This document shows positions 1 through 6,473 of a stretch of 23,393 nt of DNA, one piece after another; within the stretch, counting starts at the first letter, position 1, and every line of letters begins with the position of its first letter. Under the pieces are notes generated by a model. That model ran no database searches. It had not been told where the DNA came from and saw nothing but the letters and a program-made list of their open reading frames with translations. Source of the stretch: Armatimonas sp043757465 (lineage in GTDB: Bacteria; Armatimonadota; Armatimonadia; Armatimonadales; Armatimonadaceae); NCBI RefSeq assembly GCF_043757465.1, contig NZ_JAYVPL010000074.1:1-23393 (forward strand), read 5' to 3'. The position numbers were made by a program, and so were the translations under genes.

Positions 1-85
1 GGGCATCTCTTAGGATGCCCACTTCTTCTGTGGCTTCGGCTCTCAGGCCGAAGCCTTCGGACAAATACCCCGGAGCTTGCTCCGG
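1..85. repeat. Cluster of three perfect hairpins
   Basis: Three perfect inverted repeats follow one another. The first (1-20) has 7-bp arms GGGCATC/GATGCCC around loop TCTTAG. The second (32-55) has 9-bp arms starting GGCTTCGGC around loop TCTCAG. The third (70-85) has 7-bp arms CCGGAGC/GCTCCGG around TT. The first two loops differ at one base. The 3' arm of hairpin 2 could instead pair with the next bases (48-53 with 55-60), so alternative folds exist. The cluster lies directly before the degraded PEP-CTERM reading frame and may be a small dispersed palindromic element or a structured leader. The window starts inside or at the edge of it, so its full extent is unknown. Confidence 0.6.
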
Positions 86-89
86 TCGG

Positions 90-341
90 ATGGTTATTGC
101 CCCTGTCGCTCACGCCCAAAACCTGTACGTGGCGACCAGCGGCGATATTCAGCGTGTGGGTCCGGGTGGTGGTGTGGCGACCACATTCGCAACAGGGTTT
201 TTATCTGGTGGTATCCGCGGAATCGCATTTGACCATAGCCTCGCTCCCTCCACCGCGCCGGAACCCAGCACCCTTGCCCTGCTCGCTCTGGGTGTACTGC
301 CTGTTGCGGGTCTGACTACCCGTCGCCGCAGGAAAGTTTGA
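90..341 (+). pseudogene. Collapsed PEP-CTERM sorted beta-propeller protein (remnant)
   Basis: From the ATG at 90 the frame encodes 83 residues: a short hydrophobic stretch ending in an AHA-type signal-peptidase site, one NHL/SBBP-like repeat (NLYVATSGDIQRV, then a GIRGIAFD-type end), and a complete PEP-CTERM anchor (PEPSTLALLALGVLP, then TRRRRKV). PEP-CTERM proteins are exported and then processed by an exosortase in the inner membrane. Normal members carry a full signal peptide and several hundred residues between it and the anchor. Here the signal peptide lacks its basic N-terminus and the propeller is reduced to about one blade, so I read this as an internally deleted remnant. The frame is open back to an ATG at 15, but that part is made of the hairpins above and is unlikely to be native coding sequence. 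A functional mini-protein cannot be excluded. Confidence 0.5.
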
Positions 342-408
342 TGTAATCGGTTCGTTGGCGTTCGATCCGGTTTGGTTTTTCACATTCTCCTTATCGGCAT
401 CGAACCCC

Positions 409-442
409 AAAAGCCTCCTTGAAATTATTCAAGGAGGCTTTT
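409..442. terminator. Strong bidirectional intrinsic terminator
   Basis: A perfect 15-bp stem (409-423 pairing with 428-442) encloses the 4-nt loop ATTA. The outer pairs are A:T, so either strand ends the stem in a T run (five T on the + strand, four on the - strand). It sits 67 bp beyond the PEP-CTERM remnant and 66 bp beyond the end of the leftward exopolysaccharide operon and transposase fragment, so it can end transcription arriving from both sides. I saw no gene in the rest of 342-508. Confidence 0.9.
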
Positions 443-508
443 TGTGATAGACATTCCTTTTACCCGCCGCGACCAGTCATTGATCCACCCCATTCCCAGA
501 GAGTTTGC

Positions 509-1015
509 TTAGTTGAGCTCGCGGCGATCGGTTTGCAGCTGTACCTGGCTTGTGTGGCGCACTTCGATACCACAGGCGCGCAGTAGCCGCCCGACGTAGC
601 TCTCGTGGTAGCGCACCCCGTAGGCACGCTCAATCACGTCCGCAACACGACGGTAGGTCCAGATATCATCGCTGTAGCCCCAGGAACAGGCACCGCGTGA
701 CAGCAGAAGCGACAGCTCCTGGCGCTGAATCACTGTCAGGTGCGAGGGAGCCCCGGTGGGCTTTCGCCGACGAAGAACCTCCACCGCGCTCTCATCGGGG
801 GCTTCGCGGATACGTTTCACCCACTGGCTCACCGCGCCACAGGTGACACCAAGCGCTTCGGCGATATGCTTCTGCTTCCAGCCCTGCCGGTAGAGCTCCA
901 GTGCCCGAAGCCGTCGTCCCTCGCGCCAGTCCGATGCCGAGTCCGAAATTTTCCTTGCCAAGCTCCCCGACGAGACCATACCACCAACTTTTGTCAATCC
1001 ACTTGTTGTAATCAT
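509..1015 (-). CDS. IS630-type transposase, N-terminal DNA-binding half only
   Basis: The 168-residue product has a helix-turn-helix at about 36-70 (ALELYRQGWKQKHIAEALG, then AVSQWVKRI), a basic linker RRRKPTGAPSHLT at 83-95, and a winged helix at about 117-150 (WTYRRVADVIERAYGVRYH). This is the usual N-terminal layout of IS630/Tc1-like transposases. The DDE catalytic domain that should follow is absent: after LLRACGI the sequence diverges and stops within 18 residues. The first 18 or so residues look unlike the family and may be host sequence. The ATG overlaps the stop of the upstream glycosyltransferase gene (ATGA), so it is probably co-translated with the polysaccharide operon. It is either a decayed IS remnant or a DNA-binding protein captured by the operon. 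I found no convincing terminal inverted repeats. Confidence 0.75.
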   Translation of the reverse strand: MITTSGLTKVGGMVSSGSLARKISDSASDWREGRRLRALELYRQGWKQKHIAEALGVTCGAVSQWVKRIREAPDESAVEVLRRRKPTGAPSHLTVIQRQELSLLLSRGACSWGYSDDIWTYRRVADVIERAYGVRYHESYVGRLLRACGIEVRHTSQVQLQTDRRELN

Positions 1016-2055
1016 GCCGCTCTCTCTTTAACTTCTCTTGTTGAAGTAGTGCTTGCACAGAACACCTGTCGGAGAGCATCCCACGACCCCAGCTCGTCTC
1101 GTGCTCCCTCTAAATAATGAATGTTGTACAGGGCACTCAAGGCCCCCAAACCCACACGCTGCGCCGCCGCCAGCGGCACCGCATACGTCATTTGTGCCGC
1201 TAGCCGCAGCAGTCCCCGCAGAAAAGCACCAACCCGCTTGTGGGGCAGTGCCAACCTTGCCAGAAGTTTTGTCGCACGCTGCCGCGAGACATAGCTCTGG
1301 CGAATGACCTCCCAGGAGGCATCGCCCCGCTGTGCCCGAATCACATCGAGTCTGCCATAGGCATTAGGCACTCGCAGCCACGACACAAATGTCCGCAGAG
1401 GCCGGTGCAGCGCCGCGAGCGCGGGATCAAAGCGAAAATGAACACCACACTCCCGCTCTAGGCGCGTCGCAAGCTCGACATCCTCCTGGCGGGTGAAGCC
1501 CTCATCGAAGCCCCCCACTGCCATCAGATACTCCTTCCGCACCGAGGCGTTGCCCGTGTAGAAGTTATGGGGCCCACACTCGTGCTCCGCCCAGATCCCG
1601 TTTTTCCAGGAGTCGTACTGTTTCTGGAGCATGGCATGCTCCCAGGCGATCCAGACCGGCTCGGACGAGGCGCGCTTCGGATCAGGCGACATCGGGCCGA
1701 TCAGGACGAGCTTCTTATTTTCTTGATGGCGCAAGGCATGCGCTCTCAAGCACCCCGGCAGTGGCTCCACGTCATCGTCGAGGAAGACAATAACCTCGCC
1801 CTCCGCCTCGTGAATCCCCCGGTTTCGGGCCCGCGCGGGTCCGGCGTTCTCCTGACGAACAAGGCGCAGTTTGAACGGCAAGCTTGCCGCCATCCAGCCC
1901 GCGAGCAGCGCATCGGTACCATCCGTGGAACCATCGGAGACCATCACGACCTCGAAGCCACCCGGGACGGGCTCTTGCGCTTTTAAGGCATTCAGGGTCA
2001 CCTTCAGGCTGACACACCGATTGTAGGTAGGAATCACGACACTCAAAAATAGCAT
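1012..2055 (-). CDS. Family 2 glycosyltransferase (exopolysaccharide)
   Basis: This 347-residue protein has a GT-A fold, with no clear membrane segment in the catalytic part. Visible motifs are the N-terminal SVVIPTYNR, D41 in VVMVSDGSTDGT, the metal-binding DDD at 93-95 (VFLDDDVEPLP), GNASVRKE near 168, and the acidic pair E191-D192 in TRQEDVELATRL that usually holds the catalytic base. It probably adds one sugar from a nucleotide donor to the undecaprenyl-linked repeat unit on the cytoplasmic face. The donor and linkage cannot be read from the sequence. It is the last recognisable biosynthetic gene of the leftward operon, 14 bp after the GT4 gene. The C-terminal tail after about 310 is not conserved in character, and the gene runs into the transposase fragment, so its 3' end may have been altered by that insertion. 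Confidence 0.9.
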   Translation of the reverse strand: MLFLSVVIPTYNRCVSLKVTLNALKAQEPVPGGFEVVMVSDGSTDGTDALLAGWMAASLPFKLRLVRQENAGPARARNRGIHEAEGEVIVFLDDDVEPLPGCLRAHALRHQENKKLVLIGPMSPDPKRASSEPVWIAWEHAMLQKQYDSWKNGIWAEHECGPHNFYTGNASVRKEYLMAVGGFDEGFTRQEDVELATRLERECGVHFRFDPALAALHRPLRTFVSWLRVPNAYGRLDVIRAQRGDASWEVIRQSYVSRQRATKLLARLALPHKRVGAFLRGLLRLAAQMTYAVPLAAAQRVGLGALSALYNIHYLEGARDELGSWDALRQVFCASTTSTREVKERAA

Positions 2056-2069
2056 TCTTTTTTTCGTCC

Positions 2070-3302
2070 CTAGTTGATGGCGGGAATCGCCTCAGGTTCA
2101 CGGCATCCCGTCAGAACAGCGCGGTAGACCCGCTCCATCTGGGTGCACATTTGCTTAGACGTGTTCTCCTGAAGTACACGCTCCCGCGCCGCCGCACCCA
2201 TCGTCTGGCGCAGGCCAGAGTCAAGAGCAAGAGTACGCAACGAGCGTGCCAGAGCATCAATATCGTAAGGTTTTGTCAAGAAGCCCGTGATACTATCCGT
2301 GACGATCTCCGGGACACCGCCGTTGTTGTAGGCCACCACAGGTTTACCCAGAGCCATTGCCTCCAGATAGACCATTCCTAGGGGCTCCTCAAAACTCGGC
2401 ATGGCATAGAGATCGAAGGCGTTCATCAGACGTGGGATGTCTTGACGGAACCCTGTAAAAGTCACTTTATCAGCCATATCGTGCTGTGCGACGAGCTCCT
2501 CCAGCTCGGCACGAAAGCTCCCCCCACCCGGATTGGCCCGGGAGTCGTCCTCGCCCACAATCATCAGATGCAGGTTCGGCAGCTCGGGCAGAAGCTGCGC
2601 GATGGCCTTGATAAGCTCCCTCTGACCTTTCCAATGGAAGAGACGCGAGCACACCCCGATCAGCACGGCATCGGGTGCGATCCCGAACTCCTGGCGCACC
2701 TCGGCGGCATCACTGCGCGGCTCCCAGGTGCCGTCGTGGGTATCGAGCGCATTGACTACCGTGTGAACGCGCTCCGCAGGGATTCCGGCCTCAATCATCG
2801 TGCGGGAGACAAACTCGGAGACCCCCACCACCGCATCGGCGTTGCGTAGCGCCCAGCGCACGGTCGGCTGGAGCCAGTCGGCGTAGCGGACATGCATATG
2901 GATCACGCTCCGCGCTCCGGTCAGCTTCGCCAGCAAGACACCATAAAAAGCATCGCGTGGCTTCTCGGTGCCGTGGATAATCGCGATCTTCTCTCGCTTG
3001 ATATAGGCGGCAAGAGAGAGAAGATGCAGCGGAATCAGGGGGCCTTGTGTCACGGACTGCCAGAACTTCTCCAGCAGAGGGCGTCCAAAGACGGTCGGGC
3101 CAAACTCCGTAGGGCGCACAGTGAGACTCGGGATCTTTTTTAAGCGCTCCAGAACGGTCATTTCGCGATTGGCATCGCAGCGATGATTGCAGGCCACGGA
3201 GACCTCCACTTTGTGACGATCCAGGTGTTTCATGAGCTGGGCATGAATCGCGGAGTCGGCACCAAAGAAGGTCTGCGACTGAATAAACAGAATACGTTTC
3301 AT
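2070..3302 (-). CDS. Family 4 (GT-B) glycosyltransferase
   Basis: I chose the ATG at 3302 because it gives MKRILFIQSQ, a typical first beta strand, and because it overlaps the preceding stop as ATGA. The frame is open for 51 more codons upstream, but those lie inside the acyltransferase gene. The 410-residue product has an N-terminal acceptor domain and a Rossmann donor domain. R220 and K225 (CSRLFHWKGQ) match the phosphate-contacting pair. The EX7E motif is E306 to E314 (EEPLGMVYLEAMALG), followed by PVVAYNNGGVPEIV. It is a retaining transferase expected to use a nucleotide sugar in repeat-unit assembly. Its substrate is unknown. Confidence 0.92.
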   Translation of the reverse strand: MKRILFIQSQTFFGADSAIHAQLMKHLDRHKVEVSVACNHRCDANREMTVLERLKKIPSLTVRPTEFGPTVFGRPLLEKFWQSVTQGPLIPLHLLSLAAYIKREKIAIIHGTEKPRDAFYGVLLAKLTGARSVIHMHVRYADWLQPTVRWALRNADAVVGVSEFVSRTMIEAGIPAERVHTVVNALDTHDGTWEPRSDAAEVRQEFGIAPDAVLIGVCSRLFHWKGQRELIKAIAQLLPELPNLHLMIVGEDDSRANPGGGSFRAELEELVAQHDMADKVTFTGFRQDIPRLMNAFDLYAMPSFEEPLGMVYLEAMALGKPVVAYNNGGVPEIVTDSITGFLTKPYDIDALARSLRTLALDSGLRQTMGAAARERVLQENTSKQMCTQMERVYRAVLTGCREPEAIPAIN

Positions 3303-3898
3303 ACCCGCACCTCCGTCTCCAGGGTGCGAATCACACGCGCCGGGTTTCCCCCAACCAGCGTGTGCGGTGGTACATCGCGGGTGACGACCGCTCCGGCGGC
3401 GACAACGGCTCCCTTGCCCACTGTCACTCCAGGAAGAATCGTCGCACCCAGACACAGCCAGGCCCCATCGTCTATTGTCACAGGCTTGGGCACCAGCGAA
3501 CCCGCGCGGTGGCAGGGATCGCTCAGCTCATGGGTTCCCGTGATGATGGTCACGCCCGGACCAAATGTCACATTGTTGCCTACCCACACGGGCGCACAGC
3601 AGTCAATGGAACTTGGAGGGTAGATCAGACACTCGCGTCCAATCGTAAGATTGCGCACTGCCTGCCGCCCGCCGCGTAGCTGCAACACGCCGCGCACCAG
3701 GGTCTTCGGGCCAATACTCACTCCCGCCCAGCAGTAGATAAGCCGCCGCCAGCGCCCTGACATGTCTTCGGGCAGGGGGCGTAGCAGGGTATTGGCGAGC
3801 ACCAGCCGCCACGGCACCCAGGCCAGGCCTAGCTCATCACCCAGGACAGAGAGTATCCGGTTTCGCCGAGGCTCTTGTTGCGAGATTGCTTTTTCCAT
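3299..3898 (-). CDS. Left-handed beta-helix acyltransferase (WcaF/maltose O-acetyltransferase type)
   Basis: The 199 residues include many hexapeptide turns from about 70 onward (VWVGNNVTFGPGVTII, AWLCLGATILPGVTVGKGAVV). The conserved histidine expected to act as general base is in GTHELSD. The C-terminal signature is GAVVTRDVPPHTLVGGNPARVI. Such enzymes form trimers and transfer acetyl from acetyl-CoA to a sugar hydroxyl in the cytoplasm. Being second-last in a run of three acyltransferases suggests it decorates the repeat unit. The start at 3898 shares one base with the preceding stop (TAATG). Its C-terminal 30 residues are nearly the same as those of the next gene upstream, which suggests a tandem duplication with later divergence of the N-terminal part. 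Confidence 0.88.
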   Translation of the reverse strand: MEKAISQQEPRRNRILSVLGDELGLAWVPWRLVLANTLLRPLPEDMSGRWRRLIYCWAGVSIGPKTLVRGVLQLRGGRQAVRNLTIGRECLIYPPSSIDCCAPVWVGNNVTFGPGVTIITGTHELSDPCHRAGSLVPKPVTIDDGAWLCLGATILPGVTVGKGAVVAAGAVVTRDVPPHTLVGGNPARVIRTLETEVRV

Positions 3899-4431
3899 TA
3901 CTTTTCACTCTTCTCCAGAAACCGGATGAGCCTGGCAGGGACACCTCCCACCAGCGCACAGGGCGGCACATCGCGGGTGACCACTGCGCCCGCCGCCACC
4001 ACCGCGCCTCGTCCGATCCGCACTCCCTTGAGCACGGTCACTCGTGCGCCCAGCCAGACATTGTCCTCTAGCACCACCGGCGCAGCAACTCCTGGCTGGG
4101 TGTGGTCATCCAGGCTATGAAAGTCCGAGTCCATGATCAGGGAGTAGTTGCCGATCGCGCAGTTCTTCCCGATAGTCACCCGCTCTTGCGCCCCGATAGA
4201 GACCCCGGAGTTGATGTAGCAGCGCTCCCCGATCTCGATCATGGCCCCCGGCCCGGCAGCCAGCTCAACCGGCAGATGGGTGGCACGAATGCGCACCCGC
4301 TCGCCCAGGCGCACGTCGCCAATCACTTGCAAAGATCCCCAGACCCGGATCAATTTCCCGCGCCGCGTGCAGCGGCGGGTTTTGAACAAGCTGGTCAAGA
4401 CTACCCAGACAGTCTGAAGTTTTCCGATCAT
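3898..4431 (-). CDS. Left-handed beta-helix acyltransferase (WcaF-like), paralogue of the following gene
   Basis: This 177-residue protein has hexapeptide repeats from about 50 (IEIGERCYINSGVSIGAQE, VTIGKNCAIGNYSLI, VWLGARVTVLKGVRIGRGAVV). The likely catalytic histidine is in SDFHSLDDH. The C-terminus GAVVTRDVPPCALVGGVPARLI is almost identical to that of the neighbour at 3299-3898. The role is probably O-acetylation of a sugar in the exopolysaccharide repeat unit using acetyl-CoA. The start overlaps the stop of the upstream acyltransferase by four bases (ATGA), so translation is likely coupled. Acyl group and target are inferred. Confidence 0.88.
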   Translation of the reverse strand: MIGKLQTVWVVLTSLFKTRRCTRRGKLIRVWGSLQVIGDVRLGERVRIRATHLPVELAAGPGAMIEIGERCYINSGVSIGAQERVTIGKNCAIGNYSLIMDSDFHSLDDHTQPGVAAPVVLEDNVWLGARVTVLKGVRIGRGAVVAAGAVVTRDVPPCALVGGVPARLIRFLEKSEK

Positions 4432-4952
4432 GCCGCTACCTTTTGCGCACTGTTGCCCAGAATGCGGGCGGGCACCCCGACAGCCGTCGCGCCCGCGGGG
4501 ACATCCTTGAGCACCACGGCATTCGCCCCGATCTTAGCATCCGCCCCGACATGCACTTTCCCAAGGATACGGGCGCCCGCTCCCACAAAAACACCATCCT
4601 CAATCACGGGAAACTCCGCCTCGCCGCGCATTCCCACCGTGATACTGGAGATAAAAGTCACATTGGCCCCGATCCTCTCCGCCGAGAGAACCGTACCCAC
4701 AGGGTGCGGGATATAGAGCCCTGGTCCGATGGGCGTACAGGGCGGCACATCCAGTCCATGCAGCGTGATATTGAGGCGAAAGAGCATGCCGGGCAGCAGC
4801 GGCACGCGGTTTTCCCAGAGGGCATGGCTGATCCGGTAGAGCAGGGTCGCGCGGAGCCCGCAGTAGTAAAACACAAACGAGGCGCTTGGCTTGCTCTTCC
4901 AAACGCGCGCCCACGCTTCGATATCGCTGTGAATCAGTTGCATCAGGGTCAT
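4428..4952 (-). CDS. Serine-acetyltransferase-like (CysE-type) hexapeptide acyltransferase
   Basis: The 174 residues have a short helical N-terminus (MTLMQLIHSDIEAWARVW) with the look of the CysE N-terminal domain, then a beta-helix. The segment IGPGLYIPHPVGTVLSAERIG places a histidine where serine acetyltransferases have their catalytic histidine. The closing part is KIGANAVVLKDVPAGATAVGVPARIL. In exopolysaccharide loci such proteins often act on sugars rather than on serine, and no cysteine genes are nearby, so I infer a polysaccharide acetyltransferase. It is the first of three tandem acyltransferase genes and follows the flippase gene after 63 bp. No strong ribosome-binding site precedes 4952; an in-frame ATG three codons downstream is an alternative start. 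Confidence 0.85.
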   Translation of the reverse strand: MTLMQLIHSDIEAWARVWKSKPSASFVFYYCGLRATLLYRISHALWENRVPLLPGMLFRLNITLHGLDVPPCTPIGPGLYIPHPVGTVLSAERIGANVTFISSITVGMRGEAEFPVIEDGVFVGAGARILGKVHVGADAKIGANAVVLKDVPAGATAVGVPARILGNSAQKVAA

Positions 4953-5015
4953 AGTGAGAAAACCTTACAAGTTTCGTGCCAACATTAACCACTTAAGGTA
5001 AAGGTCATGTGTTTT

Positions 5016-6473
5016 TTATGCCGTGCGGCGGACGAGCATCCCACCCAGTGCCTTGAGCTCGGCGGGGCTCCAGCAGCGCAGAAGTACGCAGCCCGCCAGG
5101 TAGACTACCGCGCAGGGAATGGCTCCCCAGAGCCCCAGGCTTGAGCCCATGGAAAGCGAGAGGCCCATCAGCATGGGAATGGCGGCAAGGCCGTAGCGCA
5201 CCAACCGCGTCACCAGTTTGTGATCGAAGAGATCGCGGGGCAGAGTGCGCCAGTAGATAATCCCCAGATAAACCTCGACAATCACATCAGAGAGAATGGC
5301 TCCCAGCGCCGCATTGCCCCAGAGCCGGTGTCCGCCCCAGGAAAAGAGAATACAGAGCGGGATTCCAAAGAGGCAGGCAATCACGGAGCTGCGGGTCTGC
5401 ACTACCTGCCGGTCCATTGCCATCACCAGCAAGCCCAGTACTGCCGTGATGAAGTACAGGAGCATTCCAAAGCCCCCCACTGCCAGCACGGGCGCGGCTC
5501 CCGCAAAGCTCGGACCGTAGAGCAGACGGATAATCGGCTCGGACAGGAAGATCGCCGCGCCGGAGATGGGCAGTCCGACGAGCAGCGTGACCTCAAGTGC
5601 TTTTTGAGCCAGCGAGGCAAATCCAGCGCGGTCGTTTTGGTGATGAAGCCGGGAGAGAGTGGGTAGGAGGGCAAAGATCAGCGCCATCGGAAAGAACATC
5701 GCCGATCCGACCAACTGAAACGCGACTTTGTACCAACCCGCCTCTTGCTCCGTCGCCACGGCACCTAGCACGATCGGGTCGGTCTGACCGTAGAGTGTAC
5801 GAAAGATCAGCAGCCCCATGAACGGCAGGCTCGCCACTGTCAGCGCCTTGAGATCCTCCCAGCGCGGCAGGGGAAGTGTCTTGAGCAAGTCACGCAGGCC
5901 CACGGCATAGTACGAGAAAGTGAGCAGCCCGGAGAGCACCGCCACCCCTGCGATTGCCCAGAGAGGTGCCTTAAAAGTGACCAGCAAAAAGACGGCGATC
6001 CCGTAGGCAAATTTATCCAGCAGGGTGGCTCGATTGAAACGCCCGAGTTCCTCACGTCCCTGGTAGATCGTCATAAAGACATCATTCAAGACGAAAACAA
6101 CCATCCCAGGGACACTCACCAGCAGCAGGGTACGCATCTCATGAGAATAGCCCAGGCTCCAGGAAACGACGTAGGCGACGGGTATGGTCAGAAGCCCCAT
6201 CAGCAGCCGTAGAGTCAGCCCTGCCGCTAGCAGAGGGCCAGCCTTGCTCCGATCCCGCGCCACTTCCTTGACAATGACCTGCGAGGTTCCGAGTGTCACA
6301 AAGACCCCCAGGATCATTACCCAGCTTGCGATAATCCCCACTTTGCCCGTTCCCGAAGGCCCCAGGTAGCGTGGCAGATAGAGATTAACCAAAAACGCCA
6401 TCCCAAATGTGAGGAGCTGGGTGAGCAGTGTCCCCACCACGTTTTTTGTGACGCGCTGATTCTGTGCACTCAT
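5016..6473 (-). CDS. Wzx-type oligosaccharide flippase (MOP superfamily)
   Basis: This 485-residue membrane protein has about 12-14 hydrophobic segments. The N-terminus NVVGTLLTQLLTFGMAFLVN and the following LYLPRYLGPSGTGKVGIIAS are typical of polysaccharide flippases (RfbX/MATE-like fold). It should move the undecaprenyl-diphosphate-linked repeat unit from the cytoplasmic to the periplasmic leaflet. The ATG overlaps the stop of the polymerase gene (ATGA) and has a GGAGGA ribosome-binding site 4 nt upstream. The adjacent Wzy-like polymerase supports the assignment. The symbol wzx would describe function only. Confidence 0.92.
   Translation of the reverse strand: MSAQNQRVTKNVVGTLLTQLLTFGMAFLVNLYLPRYLGPSGTGKVGIIASWVMILGVFVTLGTSQVIVKEVARDRSKAGPLLAAGLTLRLLMGLLTIPVAYVVSWSLGYSHEMRTLLLVSVPGMVVFVLNDVFMTIYQGREELGRFNRATLLDKFAYGIAVFLLVTFKAPLWAIAGVAVLSGLLTFSYYAVGLRDLLKTLPLPRWEDLKALTVASLPFMGLLIFRTLYGQTDPIVLGAVATEQEAGWYKVAFQLVGSAMFFPMALIFALLPTLSRLHHQNDRAGFASLAQKALEVTLLVGLPISGAAIFLSEPIIRLLYGPSFAGAAPVLAVGGFGMLLYFITAVLGLLVMAMDRQVVQTRSSVIACLFGIPLCILFSWGGHRLWGNAALGAILSDVIVEVYLGIIYWRTLPRDLFDHKLVTRLVRYGLAAIPMLMGLSLSMGSSLGLWGAIPCAVVYLAGCVLLRCWSPAELKALGGMLVRRTA

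Noticed and set aside
955..1015. Terminal inverted repeat of the IS630 element
   Set aside because: I compared the sequences on both sides of the fragment (about 440-508 and 955-1015) by eye and found no matching ends.
1053..1986. Long open frames on the opposite strand of the glycosyltransferase genes
   Set aside because: Their products are rich in Arg, Pro and His, match no family, and mirror the codon structure of the real genes on the other strand.
3303..3455. 51-codon N-terminal extension of the leftward GT4
   Set aside because: It lies within the acyltransferase gene, has a low-complexity composition, and the ATG at 3302 begins a normal first beta strand with an ATGA overlap.
4953..5015. 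Internal promoter before the acyltransferase genes (TTGGCA on the leftward strand)
   Set aside because: A TTGGCA is present but there is no -10-like hexamer at 15-19 bp.
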